Of a stretch of DNA of 64,000 nucleotides, positions 35,407 to 43,841 are shown one piece after another. Origin of the DNA: Cryptosporangium arvum DSM 44712 (GTDB taxonomy: Bacteria; Actinomycetota; Actinomycetes; Mycobacteriales; Cryptosporangiaceae); contig NZ_KK073874.1 in NCBI RefSeq assembly GCF_000585375.1, positions 5,789,864 through 5,853,863 on the forward strand, in the 5' to 3' direction. Under the pieces are notes generated by a model. That model had not been told where the DNA came from. It did not search any database and was given only the letters and a program-made list of their open reading frames with translations. The translations under genes were made by a program, and so were the position numbers. Position 1 is the first letter of the stretch, and the number at the start of each line of letters is the position of its first letter.

Positions 35407-35928
35407 TCAATCCGTGAGGGATCTCCACAGGATGTGCAGGCCGACCCGGCCCCGATCGGGATGGGCGAACGCGCCGGGGACCGTCCCGATGACGACGAAT
35501 CCCTCGGACTCGTAGAGCCGGACGGCCGCGGTGTTGGTTTCGACGACCGCGTTGAACTGGATGCCGGCGTAGCCGGAGCGCCGCGCCCAGCTGATCATCT
35601 CGCGCACCAACGCGCGCCCGGCACCCCGGCCCCGCGCCTCCGCGGCGACCATGATGCTGCCCGACGCGACGTGCGATCCCTGGGCCGGTCGGTTGGCGTA
35701 CATGTTGGCGGTGCCGAGGACCACCCCGTCGGCGTCCCCGGCCACGACGACGCGACCACGCATCCAGTCCGCCCGAGCGACGCGCTCGTCCGGGGCCGCC
35801 TCCATCGCGAACGTCTCTCCCGCCCGCGCCACCTCCGCGACGATCGGCCAGATGGCCGACCAGTCCCGCTCCGAGGCGTCCCGCACCCGGATCGGCCCCG
35901 GGCCGACCCCACCCGCGTCACCGCTCAT
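35407..35928 (-). CDS. GNAT family N-acetyltransferase
   Basis: The product has 173 residues. IRVRDASERDWSAIWPIVAE starts the fold, SGSIMVAAEARGRGAGRALV is the acetyl-CoA pyrophosphate loop (motif A, RGRGAG), and GYAGIQFNAVVETNTAAVRLYESEGF is motif B. The sequence resembles acyltransferases of the phosphinothricin/L-amino-acid group. The acceptor is unknown. ATG at 35928 lacks a strong ribosome site. It lies upstream of the truncated hydrolase on the same strand. Confidence 0.82.
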   Translation of the reverse strand: MSGDAGGVGPGPIRVRDASERDWSAIWPIVAEVARAGETFAMEAAPDERVARADWMRGRVVVAGDADGVVLGTANMYANRPAQGSHVASGSIMVAAEARGRGAGRALVREMISWARRSGYAGIQFNAVVETNTAAVRLYESEGFVVIGTVPGAFAHPDRGRVGLHILWRSLTD

Positions 35929-35976
35929 GAGCTGATCATGCTCGACGCCGGCCGTCGAACCACTCCGATTTTCGAG

Positions 35977-36008
35977 CCCGCCGGGTGCGAGCGCTCGCAC
36001 CCGGCGGG
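35977..36008. terminator. 32-bp perfect palindrome
   Basis: CCCGCCGGGTGCGAGC followed immediately by its complement (35993-36008). It stands 8 bp after the stop of the small secreted protein gene on the reverse strand and is a probable terminator. Confidence 0.65.
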
Positions 36009-36016
36009 GTGGTTCG

Positions 36017-36244
36017 TCAGTTCACGAAGCCGCGGAGCGTCCAGAACGGCTCGTCACGTTCGCAGCGGTAGGTCTCGTACGAGCCGCTCCGGACGCGGCT
36101 GGCACCCACGGATTTACATTGCGACTGGGTCGAGTACGTCCCGCCGTACACCCATTGCGCGGCCGACGCCGCGGGCGGGGCGATGCTCATCGCTCCACCC
36201 AACAACAACGCCGGAACAGCGATCCGGGCGATCCATCGCTTCAT
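36017..36244 (-). CDS. Small secreted protein
   Basis: The product has 75 residues. The signal peptide KRWIARIAVPALLLGGAMSI ends near APPAASAAQ, leaving about 45 residues with two cysteines (QCKSVG, YRCERDE) that could form one disulphide. Its layout resembles other short secreted actinomycete peptides, and the function is unknown. GGGAGG precedes the ATG. The downstream palindrome probably terminates it. The IS element lies 133 bp upstream of its start. Confidence 0.7.
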   Translation of the reverse strand: MKRWIARIAVPALLLGGAMSIAPPAASAAQWVYGGTYSTQSQCKSVGASRVRSGSYETYRCERDEPFWTLRGFVN

Positions 36245-36372
36245 CGTTGCCTCCCACACGGTGTTCCGCTTGTGGCGGTTCCCACTGGTTATCGGCTTTC
36301 GCGCACCAGCGAAGCACGACGCGATCGTCCGATGTGGCCATCTGAGGCAGTCCTGAGGTTCTCCGGCCGCGG

Positions 36373-36376
36373 CTAG
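36373..36376. repeat. Target-site duplication, left copy (CTAG)
   Basis: CTAG directly abuts the left inverted repeat of the IS element, and an identical copy stands at 37340-37343 after the right inverted repeat. Confidence 0.85.
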
Positions 36377-36419
36377 GGCCTGTCCTGTGAATCGGTGACC
36401 GGCCTGGTTGGATGCTCGG

Positions 36420-36872
36420 GTGGTTCGTCGGGACGAGGTCACTGAGGCGGCGTGGGAACGGATTGCGCCGTTGTTGCCGGTCAGCGCGGGTAGGGGTGGG
36501 CGGTGGAAAGACCACCGGCAGGTGCTCAACGCGATCGTGTGGAAGCTGGGCACGGGCGCGCCGTGGCGCGACATCCCGGACAGATACGGCTCGTGGAAGA
36601 CCGCGCATGAACGTCTGCGGCGCTGGAGCGCGGACGGCACCTGGGATCGGATCCTGGAACACGTGCAGGTCCACGACGACGCGGTCGGGGAGATCGAGTG
36701 GACCTTCCACGTCGATTCCAGCGTCGTTCGTGCACATCAGCACGCCGCCGGAGCCCGCAGGCCCCAGGCGGCGACAAAAGGGGCTGCCTCGATCAGCGCG
36801 GCGCCGCGCGTGCGGGCGTCGCGGTCGCTGCGGTCGAGGGTGAAGCGATCGGGCGGTCCCGGGGCGGGCTGA
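36420..36872 (+). CDS. IS5-family transposase orfA (DUF4096-like N-terminal part)
   Basis: The frame encodes 150 residues from GTG. The DNA-binding N-terminus VTEAAWERIAPLLPV, GRWKDHRQVLNAIVWKLGTG and APWRDIPDRYGSWKTAHERL is typical. The first catalytic Asp is in FHVDSSVVRAHQHAAG. The frame loses similarity after about 36780. Before that, A-AAA-GGG at 36776-36782 could let ribosomes slip back one base into orfB. The last 30 or so residues in this frame are therefore read only without slippage. Confidence 0.8.
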   Translation: MVRRDEVTEAAWERIAPLLPVSAGRGGRWKDHRQVLNAIVWKLGTGAPWRDIPDRYGSWKTAHERLRRWSADGTWDRILEHVQVHDDAVGEIEWTFHVDSSVVRAHQHAAGARRPQAATKGAASISAAPRVRASRSLRSRVKRSGGPGAG

Positions 36873-37324
36873 GCAGCAAGATCCACCTCGCGGTTGATGG
36901 GCGGGGACGGCCGATGGCCGTCCGGCTGACCGCCGGGCAGGCCGGCGACAACCCGCAGTTGCTGCCGTTGCTGGATGAGATTTCGGTGCATCGGCCGGGG
37001 CCCGGCCGGCCGCGCAAGCGCCCGGACCGAGTCGTGGCTGACAAGGCCTGCTCTCATCCCTCAACCCGCGCCGCGCTGCGGCGTCGCAAGATCGCGGTGA
37101 CCATCCCCGAGCGGCGCGATCAGGTCGCCCGGCGCGCTGCGAAAGGCTCGGCCGGAGGCCGGCCGCCTGCCTTCGACCCAGTCATCTACCGGCAGCGCAA
37201 CCTCGTCGAACGCTGCTTCAACCGGCTCAAACAGTTCCGCGCGATCGCCACCCGGTATGCCAAACGCGCCGTCCTCTACCGCGCGCTACTCACCCTCGCC
37301 GCGACCCTGATCTGGCTGACGTGA
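36698..37324 (+). CDS. IS5-family transposase orfB (DDE catalytic part)
   Basis: This is the -1 frame relative to orfA. The meaningful portion starts near 36777 (DKRGCLDQRG) and contains AIGRSRGGLSSKIHLAVDGR, RPDRVVADKACSHPSTRAAL with the second catalytic Asp, and NLVERCFNRLKQFRAIATRY with the catalytic Glu. It ends 15 bp before the right end. Residues before the slip point come from reading orfA DNA out of frame and are not part of the protein. Confidence 0.8.
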   Translation: MDLPRRFQRRSCTSARRRSPQAPGGDKRGCLDQRGAARAGVAVAAVEGEAIGRSRGGLSSKIHLAVDGRGRPMAVRLTAGQAGDNPQLLPLLDEISVHRPGPGRPRKRPDRVVADKACSHPSTRAALRRRKIAVTIPERRDQVARRAAKGSAGGRPPAFDPVIYRQRNLVERCFNRLKQFRAIATRYAKRAVLYRALLTLAATLIWLT

Positions 37325-37339
37325 TTCACAGGACAAGCC

Positions 37340-37666
37340 CTAGGCGAGGGCAATGGGGGATCCGCCGTACTGCGCGTGATCTCCCGGCCTCCGACGCCGC
37401 GATCGGACCGCGATCGTGATCAACCCGACAACGGCCGGCAGCTCGTCCCCCACCTCACCTTGCCCGGCGCCGTAGATGTAGAGAACGCCGTCGCTGGTCG
37501 TGGAGTAGCAGCTGCGGGGGTCGCGGCCCGCCGGCACCTCGAAGAAGAAACGGCACTCGGCGATGGTCGCGCGGTGGCGCGGTGAGGTCAGCCAGTCGGC
37601 CACCCACCGCGACGTGACCAGGCTCCAGCCCGCGGCCGCCAGGAGGAGAGCGACACAGGCGGCCAC
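37340..37666 (-). CDS. Small membrane protein; IS inserted at its stop codon
   Basis: The product has 108 residues from GTG. An N-terminal helix (AACVALLLAAAGWSLVTS) and a second near the C-terminus (ELPAVVGLITIAVR) flank an external region with two cysteines (AECRFFFEV, RSCYSTTS), suggesting a disulphide-stabilised loop. I do not recognise the family. The stop TAG is part of the CTAG target duplicated by the IS, so the coding region stays intact on both sides of the insertion event. Confidence 0.55.
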   Translation of the reverse strand: MAACVALLLAAAGWSLVTSRWVADWLTSPRHRATIAECRFFFEVPAGRDPRSCYSTTSDGVLYIYGAGQGEVGDELPAVVGLITIAVRSRRRRPGDHAQYGGSPIALA

Positions 37667-37720
37667 CGCGCCGAGCCGAGACCTGGCGGCAGTGCAGAGC
37701 GGCCGCGCTTGGCGTCCGCC

Positions 37721-38890
37721 TCAACAGTTGCTGGTGGCGGTTCTGCCGGCGAAACGGTCACCGAGGAACGTGAGCACGGCCGGTACCGACGTGATGAGCG
37801 TGCTGACGTGTTCGCCGGCGAACGTCGCCCAGCGCACGTTCACCCCGGCCGCGCAGTACTGGGCACGCAGGGTCCGGGCCTGGGCCAGCGGGATGATCTC
37901 GTCGTGCGTGCCGTGGAACAGGAACACCGGCGCGCGCGGCGGCGTCGACCCGAGTTTGTTCTCGGTGAGCCGCGCCTGCCACGCCGCGGTGGTCAGCGGG
38001 TTCGTCGTCGTGTAGTCGCCGATACGTTGGAAGGCGTAGCCGAGGACCTGGTCGACGCAGGCGTCCTGCCGGGTCCGGTAGAGCGTCCGGCCACGTTCGT
38101 TGAGGTACGCGGGCAGGTTCAGCTCCGGGTACGCGGCGTCCAGACCGAGCGCCGCGAGCAGTTCGAACCCGAAGCCGATGCCGCCGTCGAGGAACGTCGC
38201 GACCGCGTCCAGGTCCGCGGGGGTTCCGCCGGCGGCGATCGCGACGACGTCGAGCTCCGGTGCGTAGCGCGGGGCCAGCTCACCGGCCCAGGCGGCGCCG
38301 CCACCGCCCTGCGAGTAGCCGGCGAACGCCACCGGTCCGTCACCGGTGAGCCCGCTCGCCGGTAGTCGCGTCGAGGCCCGGACAACGTCGATCACACCGC
38401 GCCCCTCGGACTGTCCGACGACGTACGGGTGCGTGCCCGGCGTCCCGAGGCCCTCGTAGTCGGTGATCGCGACCGCCCACCCTCGGCGCAGCATCGCGTC
38501 GATGAGCAGGGGCTTTTCGTAGTCGGGCTGGAACTTCGACGGCGCGCACCCGTCGCCGATGCCGCGGGTGCCGCTCGCGACCGAGACGATCGGGCGCGGC
38601 CCGGTCCCCCGCCAGGCGAGCTTCGGGACGAGCACCCGGCCGGAGACCGCGATCGGAGCGCCGGTCGCGCTGCGTGAGCGGTACAGCAGCAGGTAGCCCC
38701 GGTTGATGATGTCGTCGGGGAGCGGCCGCCACCAGATGACGTCGCCGTCGGCCCCGGCGGGCAGCGGGGACGGTGGGGTGTAGAACGCGTCGCCGGCCGG
38801 GCCCTGCGGAGGGGGTGCGGCACTCGCGGGAGCGGCCGGCGTCACCGCGACGACGGCGGCCAGGAGGAGCACGGCGAGGATGCGTTTCAT
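37721..38890 (-). CDS. Secretory lipase (LIP family)
   Basis: The product has 389 residues. A Sec signal peptide (KRILAVLLLAAVVAVTPAAPASA) is followed by a mature enzyme with FYTPPSPLPAGADGDVIWW near its start, the nucleophile Ser in FAGYSQGGGGAAWAGEL, Asp in FLFHGTHDEIIPL and His in FAGEHVSTL. RGWAVAITDYEGLGTPGTHPY is typical of this Candida/actinomycete lipase family. It probably hydrolyses lipids or esters outside the cell. ATG at 38890 has AGGAG five bases upstream. It stands alone. Confidence 0.9.
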   Translation of the reverse strand: MKRILAVLLLAAVVAVTPAAPASAAPPPQGPAGDAFYTPPSPLPAGADGDVIWWRPLPDDIINRGYLLLYRSRSATGAPIAVSGRVLVPKLAWRGTGPRPIVSVASGTRGIGDGCAPSKFQPDYEKPLLIDAMLRRGWAVAITDYEGLGTPGTHPYVVGQSEGRGVIDVVRASTRLPASGLTGDGPVAFAGYSQGGGGAAWAGELAPRYAPELDVVAIAAGGTPADLDAVATFLDGGIGFGFELLAALGLDAAYPELNLPAYLNERGRTLYRTRQDACVDQVLGYAFQRIGDYTTTNPLTTAAWQARLTENKLGSTPPRAPVFLFHGTHDEIIPLAQARTLRAQYCAAGVNVRWATFAGEHVSTLITSVPAVLTFLGDRFAGRTATSNC

Positions 38891-38996
38891 GGAACTCCTC
38901 ATCGAGTTCGTCGGGGGTGACGGGGACGATAAGGCGGCAAACCGAGAGATAGAAGAAATTGCGGATCTCACTACTGGCGAGTAACATGCCGCCGCG

Positions 38997-39503
38997 ATGG
39001 ACGATGTCACCGCCGCGGCCCGGGCGGCCGTCGCCTGGCTCGACGCGCACAACGGCCGCTCACCCGACGAGGTGTCGGCGCGGGTCGGCAAGGTCGCCGA
39101 GGAACTCGGCGAGGTGTGGGCGGCCTGGATCGGCGCGACCGGTCAGAACCCCCGCAAGGGCCACACCCACACCCCGGCCGACGTCGCCGACGAACTCGCC
39201 GACGTCGCACTCGCCGCCGCGACGGCCTCGCTCAGCCTGCCCGGGTCCGGCCGCCCGGCGGCCGGCAGCGACCTCGTCGACGGTGGCGCCGACGGTTTCG
39301 TCGGCGTCCTGCTCCGGCTCACCGCGGCGGTCGGGCGAACCGCGTCCGCGCGACTGGACGACGAGGACACTGCCGCCCGCCTGGCGGACGTGATCGGCGC
39401 GGCCCGCGCGGCGATCGCTCCGCTCGGGCTCGACCCCGACACGGTCCTGGCCGGCCGAGCCGCCACGGTCCGCGCGCGGTTCAGCGGGCCGGCACCGCGC
39501 TGA
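38997..39503 (+). CDS. MazG-like nucleotide pyrophosphohydrolase-type protein
   Basis: The product has 168 residues. The four-helix MazG motif is present as ARVGKVAEELGEVWAAW (EExxE) and ADVADELADVALAAATA (ExxD), with KGHTHTPADVADELADV as often seen in actinobacterial homologues. It may hydrolyse abnormal or excess NTPs, with the substrate unproven. TAACAT lies nine bases before the ATG. The last 23 bp overlap the convergent lipoprotein gene. Confidence 0.78.
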   Translation: MDDVTAAARAAVAWLDAHNGRSPDEVSARVGKVAEELGEVWAAWIGATGQNPRKGHTHTPADVADELADVALAAATASLSLPGSGRPAAGSDLVDGGADGFVGVLLRLTAAVGRTASARLDDEDTAARLADVIGAARAAIAPLGLDPDTVLAGRAATVRARFSGPAPR

Positions 39504-40089
39504 ACACGATCGTCGTGCTGAAGTTCGTGCCGTCGACCTGGAACGCGAAGCACCCGGGGCCGCTGACCGTCGTCGCCCCTGGCAGATCGACGTACTCCTC
39601 CTCCGGGAGCACCGCGAACCAGCCGTCGTCACGCGGCTCGCCCCAGTAGAGGAACCGGCCTTCGGCCCGGCCGGTCCCGTCGAGCCGCCCCCCGCGGATG
39701 AGCACCGGCCCGCTGTAGCCGACGCTCAGCCAGCGCACCTTCTTGCCGTACGTGCCGTCCGGCTGTTCGTCGTCGGGACGCAGGTCGAGCGTGGCACCGC
39801 CCTCGCGGAAGTAGTCGGCGATCGGGTAGAGCGGCCCGTTGCCGAGCACACGCGTCGCCTGCCCGGGGCCGGACCAGGCCTTCGACGCCGAGAGCGGGCA
39901 CGCCTGCCCGGCCGCCACCGTGGGCAGTTTCAACGGCGGAGCCGCGAACGCCGCCGCGGTGGCCGACGAGTTGGCCGATTCACCGGGCGTGGCCCGGGGC
40001 GTCGGTTCGTCACCGGAGCACGCCGTCACACCCGCCACGATCGCGAGGACGAGCGACACTGCCCGGGTTCGCCTACCCATAGCGCTCAT
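39481..40089 (-). CDS. Secreted lipoprotein
   Basis: The product has 202 residues. The signal peptide with lipobox ([17 protein letters not shown]) is followed by a Thr/Ser/Pro linker and a beta-rich domain with [35 protein letters not shown] and three or four cysteines in the whole protein. I do not recognise the domain. ATG at 40089 or 40080 is possible. It overlaps the 3' end of the MazG-like gene and is divergent from the LexA-like gene with 56 bp between them. Confidence 0.72.
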   Translation of the reverse strand: MSAMGRRTRAVSLVLAIVAGVTACSGDEPTPRATPGESANSSATAAAFAAPPLKLPTVAAGQACPLSASKAWSGPGQATRVLGNGPLYPIADYFREGGATLDLRPDDEQPDGTYGKKVRWLSVGYSGPVLIRGGRLDGTGRAEGRFLYWGEPRDDGWFAVLPEEEYVDLPGATTVSGPGCFAFQVDGTNFSTTIVFSAVPAR

Positions 40090-40133
40090 CGTCTCACCAC
40101 CCGGCATTAGTACAGGTGATCGAAAAAATGTCG

Positions 40134-40139
40134 TAGGGT
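40134..40139 (+). promoter_or_regulatory. -10 box of LexA-like gene (leaderless)
   Basis: TAGGGT, six bases, then ATG at 40146. No ribosome site and no canonical actinobacterial SOS box (CGAAC-N4-GTTCG) is visible in the 56-bp gap. An AT-rich stretch, TCGAAAAAATGTCG, lies just upstream. Confidence 0.55.
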
Positions 40140-40145
40140 TGGTGT

Positions 40146-40754
40146 ATGGCACCGCCCGAACTCACGCCGATCCGGCAGCAGATCCTTGGTTTCGTCCGCC
40201 GGACCGTGCCGGCCCGGGGCTATCCGCCGAGCATCCGCGAGATCGGCGTCGCGGTCGGGCTGAGCTCGACCTCCTCGGTGGCCCACCACCTGCGCGCCCT
40301 CGAGACGCTCGGGTTGATCAGCCGGGACAGCCGCGCCGCCCGGGCGGTGGACGCGCGCGACGCACGGGCCGGAGCGGACACCACGCTGGTGCCGCTGGTG
40401 GGGGCGATCGCCGCGGGCTCGCCGATCACCGCGGACGAGAACTTCGAGGAGGCACTGCCGCTGCCGGCGAGCCTGGTCGGCCACGGCGAGTTCTTCGCGC
40501 TGCGGGTCCGGGGCGACTCGATGATCGAGGCCGCGATCTGCGACGGCGACCTCGTCGTCGTGCGGCGCCAGCCCACCGCCGAGACCGGGGACATCGTGGC
40601 CGCGATGCTCGACGGCGAGGCCACCGTCAAGGTGCTGCACGTCGAGGACGGCCACGTGCGGCTCCTGCCCAAGAACCCCCACTACGCCCCGATCGACGCC
40701 GACGACGCGACGATCCTGGGCCGCGTCGTCAGCATCCTGCGCAGCCTGCGCTGA
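40146..40754 (+). CDS. lexA: LexA-family repressor
   Basis: The product has 202 residues. The N-terminal winged helix is [20 protein letters not shown] with [33 protein letters not shown]. The self-cleavage site is the Ala90-Gly91 bond in [11 protein letters not shown], with catalytic Ser125 (RGDSM) and Lys162 (ATVKVL). All elements for RecA-stimulated autocleavage are present. It is shorter than typical actinobacterial LexA (over 220 residues as I recall) and lacks an obvious SOS box in front, so it may be a paralogue with another regulon instead of the main SOS repressor. Confidence 0.85.
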   Translation: MAPPELTPIRQQILGFVRRTVPARGYPPSIREIGVAVGLSSTSSVAHHLRALETLGLISRDSRAARAVDARDARAGADTTLVPLVGAIAAGSPITADENFEEALPLPASLVGHGEFFALRVRGDSMIEAAICDGDLVVVRRQPTAETGDIVAAMLDGEATVKVLHVEDGHVRLLPKNPHYAPIDADDATILGRVVSILRSLR

Positions 40755-40861
40755 CCGACGCGGCGCCGGCCGGTGTGCCGCACCGCACCGGCGGTCGGGC
40801 GAACCGCGGGCTACGGTGTAAACGGAGACACTCTCCGCTCGTCGTCCCGGAAGGCCCCGCC

Positions 40862-41851
40862 ATGACCATGCCGCTCTCGATCCTCGATCTCGCGCCGGTC
40901 GGCGCGGGCGAGTCCGCCTCCAGCGCGATCGCGGCGAGCGTCGCGCTGGCGCAGACCGCGGAGGAACACGGCTACCAGCGGGTCTGGTACGCCGAGCACC
41001 ACAACATGGCCGCGATCATGTCGTCGGCCACGAGCGTTCTGATCTCGCACGTGGGCGCTCACACCACGCGTATCCGCCTCGGCGCCGGCGGCATCATGCT
41101 GCCCAACCACTCCCCGCTGACGATCGCCGAGCAGTTCGGCACGCTCGCCGCGATGTACCCCGACCGGATCGACCTGGGCCTCGGCCGCGCCCCCGGCTCC
41201 GACCAGAACACGATGTACGCGCTGCGCCGCGACCCGAGTTCGGCCGAGTCGTTCCCGCAGGACGTCCAGGAGCTGCAGGGGTACCTGACCGGCAACACCC
41301 GCGTGCCGGGCGTCAACGCGTTCCCCGGCAAGGGTTCGGACGTGCCGCTCTACATCCTCGGCTCGTCGCTGTTCGGCGCGCAGCTGGCCGCCGCGCTCGG
41401 CCTGCCGTACGCGTTCGCGTCGCACTTCGCGCCCCAGGCCCTCACCCAGGCGGTGCGGATCTACCGCGAGAAGTTCCAGCCCTCCGAGCAGCTCGCGCAG
41501 CCCTACGTCATCGCCGGGGTGAACGTGCTCGCCGCCGACACCGAGGCGGACGCCCGGGCCCAGCACGAGGTCACCCGCCGCTCGCGCGCGCGCCTGCTCT
41601 TCGGCCGCGGCCGCAACCTCACCGAAGCCGAGACCGACGCGCTGCTCGCCTCCGGCGCCGGCCAGCAGCTCGACGCGATGATGACCTACGCCGCGATCGG
41701 TACACCCGACCACGTGCGCACGTACCTGGAGAACTTCAAAGTCGAGTCCGACGCCGACGAGCTGATCACCGCCCACCAGGCCCCCACCGTCGAGGGACGC
41801 CTGCGCTCGGTGGCGCTCACCGCCGAGGTGATGAGCCAGGTCCCGGCCTGA
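40862..41851 (+). CDS. LLM class flavin-dependent oxidoreductase
   Basis: The product has 329 residues. The luciferase-like barrel begins [20 protein letters not shown] with [18 protein letters not shown], the typical start of the single-component group. [40 protein letters not shown] and [30 protein letters not shown] follow. It uses FMN or F420. The substrate is unknown. GGAAGG lies before the ATG, and a CGGAGA-CAC-TCTCCG hairpin lies 25-39 bp upstream. Confidence 0.88.
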   Translation: MTMPLSILDLAPVGAGESASSAIAASVALAQTAEEHGYQRVWYAEHHNMAAIMSSATSVLISHVGAHTTRIRLGAGGIMLPNHSPLTIAEQFGTLAAMYPDRIDLGLGRAPGSDQNTMYALRRDPSSAESFPQDVQELQGYLTGNTRVPGVNAFPGKGSDVPLYILGSSLFGAQLAAALGLPYAFASHFAPQALTQAVRIYREKFQPSEQLAQPYVIAGVNVLAADTEADARAQHEVTRRSRARLLFGRGRNLTEAETDALLASGAGQQLDAMMTYAAIGTPDHVRTYLENFKVESDADELITAHQAPTVEGRLRSVALTAEVMSQVPA

Positions 41852-41871
41852 CCGCGCCCGGATCGCCGGGA

Positions 41872-42117
41872 TCAGGTTCCGGAGCGGACCGGTTCCCGGC
41901 GTCCGCGGGGCAGGCGGGCGGTGACGGCCCACCCGCCCGGGACCGGGCCGACCTCGGCGGTGCCGCCCAGTTCCTCGGCCCGGTCGCGCAGTGACCGGAT
42001 ACCCAGGCCCGGGTGCCACTCCGGGGGCGGGTCCCCGTCGTCGGTGATCGTCAGCTCGAGTTCGATCGAACGCAGACCGTAGACGATCCGCCGGACCCGT
42101 CGGCACCCCGCGGTCAC
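41872..42117 (-). pseudogene. Remnant of a sensor histidine kinase
   Basis: The 81-residue frame starts with VRRIVYGLRS, the end of a HisKA_3 DHp domain (usually IRRLVYGLRPPAL). It jumps directly to IELELTITDDG and HPGLGIRSLRDRAEELGGTAEV, the G-box end of the ATPase domain. Roughly 80-100 residues, including the N-box, are missing at the junction, and everything upstream is gone. It is best read as an internally deleted kinase gene. It lies after the GntR gene of the ABC operon. Confidence 0.7.
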
Positions 42118-42130
42118 GCCGTCCGCCGGA

Positions 42131-42520
42131 TCACGCCACCTCGGTGAAGATCTCTCGGGTCGCGGTCGTGAACAGCGCGTTCACCGCCTCGCGGTCCAGG
42201 CCGGCGGTGCGGGCGGCGGTCAGCCACTCGCGCAGCGACTCGCGCAGTGCGGGATGGGCGTCGAGCGCCGGTGACGCCAGCGATCGGGTCACGAACGTTC
42301 CCTGGCCCTGCCGCGACTCCACCAGGCCCTCGCGCTCCAACTCGCGATACGCCTTGTGCACCGTGTTCGGGTTGATCGCCAGCGCGGCGACCACCGCGCG
42401 GGCGGTCGGCAGCTGGTCGCCGGCCCCGAGGACGCCGAGCCGCAGCGCGTCCTTCACCTGCTGCACCAGCTGAAGGTAGGTGGTGACGCCGGAGGTGCGG
42501 TCCAGGCGGAACTCGATCAC
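42131..42520 (-). CDS. GntR family regulator, YtrA type
   Basis: The product has 129 residues. A winged helix with YLQLVQQVKDALRLGVLGAGDQLPTARAVVAALAINPNTVHKAY and REGLVESRQGQGTFVT is followed only by a short helical dimerisation tail, as in YtrA proteins. These repress adjacent ABC transporter operons. It is the last of four coupled genes, overlapping the permease stop by GTGA. The candidate operator is the CTACTAA/TTAGTAG repeat before the ATPase gene (44739-44764). Confidence 0.88.
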   Translation of the reverse strand: MIEFRLDRTSGVTTYLQLVQQVKDALRLGVLGAGDQLPTARAVVAALAINPNTVHKAYRELEREGLVESRQGQGTFVTRSLASPALDAHPALRESLREWLTAARTAGLDREAVNALFTTATREIFTEVA

Positions 42521-43158
42521 GACGACGTCCCCCTCCGCGCGACGACCGCGAACGTCCCGGCGATCAGCAGCACCGCCGCGGCGCCGTACCAGCCGAGCTC
42601 GGCCCAGCGGACCTCCTGCCAGCGCCCCCACGATCCGTCGCCGTCGCGCACCTGGCCCCCCACGAACCGGACGAACGCGTACACCAGGAGCGTGACCAGC
42701 ATGGCCGGTTCGACCCGTCCGATGACCGCGCCGACGAACGCGCCGAGCGCGACGGCGAACACCGCGAAGCCCAGGGCGGCCACCGACACGACGTCGTACC
42801 GGTAGTGGTCGTTGAACCGGCCGTCGAGCACCCACGCCAGGACCACCCGGACGGCGAGCGCGACCCCCAGCGTCGCCGCACCGAGCGTCAGCAGCGAGAG
42901 CGCCAGCCAGCGCAGGCGCGCGACCGGCCAGAGCAGATCGGCGGTGTGGTTCTCCAGCGGGCGGGCGAGCAGCGGCGCGCCCCAGAACACGCCGAGCGCG
43001 GCCGGGAGGAAGGCGGCCATCGAGCGGGTGGTGCTGCCGTTGTTCAAGGCGCCGACCAGCCCGTGGTGTTCCAGCAGCCCGATCAGCGCGAAGCCGGCGA
43101 CGACGGCGGCCGCGCCGGCCAGCAGCGCGCGCTGCTGACGCCAGGTCACCCAGATCAT
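42517..43158 (-). CDS. ABC transporter permease subunit
   Basis: The product has 213 residues with six hydrophobic segments (for example LLAGAAAVVAGFALIGLLEH and LALSLLTLGAATLGVALAVR). The start IWVTWRQQRALLAG is typical of permeases in YtrA-regulated operons. It overlaps the preceding permease by ATGA and the GntR gene by GTGA. With its neighbour it probably forms the membrane part of an exporter driven by the ATPase at 43838-44722. The cargo is unknown. Confidence 0.78.
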   Translation of the reverse strand: MIWVTWRQQRALLAGAAAVVAGFALIGLLEHHGLVGALNNGSTTRSMAAFLPAALGVFWGAPLLARPLENHTADLLWPVARLRWLALSLLTLGAATLGVALAVRVVLAWVLDGRFNDHYRYDVVSVAALGFAVFAVALGAFVGAVIGRVEPAMLVTLLVYAFVRFVGGQVRDGDGSWGRWQEVRWAELGWYGAAAVLLIAGTFAVVARRGTSS

Positions 43159-43841
43159 GAGCGCGGCACCTTCCGGGTCATCCAGGCGAACGTCACCGCG
43201 AGCAGCACCGCGGCGAACACGTACAGGACCACGGCGAAGGCCAGCACCGTCCGGGGAGAACTCCCCGGGATGACGCTGTTCTCCTCCGGCACCAGGACCC
43301 GGACGATCGGCATCACCACTCCGCCGTACCAGACGAACAGGAAGCCCACGACCGTGACGGCCATCGCCGGCAGCGTGCGGCCGAGCACGGCGCCCGCGCA
43401 GAACCCGAGCGCCACGCTGAAGAGCAGGAACCCGATCCGGACCGCGCCGCCGCCGGGCCACCAGAGGTGGCGGATGAGGTCGCTGCCGGGCGGGAGCCGG
43501 AACGCGGCCCGCGCGCCGAGCGCCGTGACCACCGCGAGGGCCGGCACGGGCAGGATCCGGGCCGCAAGCCACACCGCCCGGGGCATCGACTGGGTGTAGG
43601 CCAGGTCGATCGTGCGGCGCTGCTGTTCGCGGGCGAGCATCGGCGCGGCGACACCGGCGCCGAACAACAGCGGGATGACGGCGGACGGCTGGGCGAAGTC
43701 GCCCGCCGCCAGGTACCAGGAGGCCAGCGGGCGCGGCCCGGTGACCACCGCAGCGTACGCCGCGACCAGCAGGGCCGACAGCACGGCCGGCCCGCGCAGC
43801 CGGCGCAGGTTGAGCCAGGTGAGGGTCGCGAAGCCGCTCAT
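43155..43841 (-). CDS. ABC transporter permease subunit
   Basis: The product has 228 residues with six hydrophobic segments. It begins SGFATLTWLNLRRLRGPAVL and contains PMLAREQQRRTIDLAYTQSM, a pattern of ABC-2-like permeases. It is coupled by ATGA at both ends to the ATPase gene and the second permease. The two permeases are similar in size and topology and may form a heterodimer. Confidence 0.78.
   Translation of the reverse strand: MSGFATLTWLNLRRLRGPAVLSALLVAAYAAVVTGPRPLASWYLAAGDFAQPSAVIPLLFGAGVAAPMLAREQQRRTIDLAYTQSMPRAVWLAARILPVPALAVVTALGARAAFRLPPGSDLIRHLWWPGGGAVRIGFLLFSVALGFCAGAVLGRTLPAMAVTVVGFLFVWYGGVVMPIVRVLVPEENSVIPGSSPRTVLAFAVVLYVFAAVLLAVTFAWMTRKVPRS

Larger units (their letters stand above)
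36377..37339 (+). mobile_element. IS5-family insertion sequence, 963 bp
   Basis: The terminal inverted repeats are GGCCTGTCCTGTGAATC (36377-36393) and, in reverse, GGCTTGTCCTGTGAATC (37339-37323), 17 bp with one mismatch. CTAG duplications flank the element. It encodes a transposase in two frames (orfA, orfB) that must be joined by -1 frameshifting, as in many IS5-group elements. Both ends and the catalytic residues are present, so it may be active. It inserted at the CTAG that provides the stop codon of the membrane protein gene at 37340-37666. Confidence 0.9.

Noticed and set aside
39839-40861. 341-codon upstream extension of the luciferase-like oxidoreductase
   Set aside because: It runs through the LexA-like gene in another frame and is Arg/Gly-rich. 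The family N-terminus starts at 40862 behind GGAAGG.
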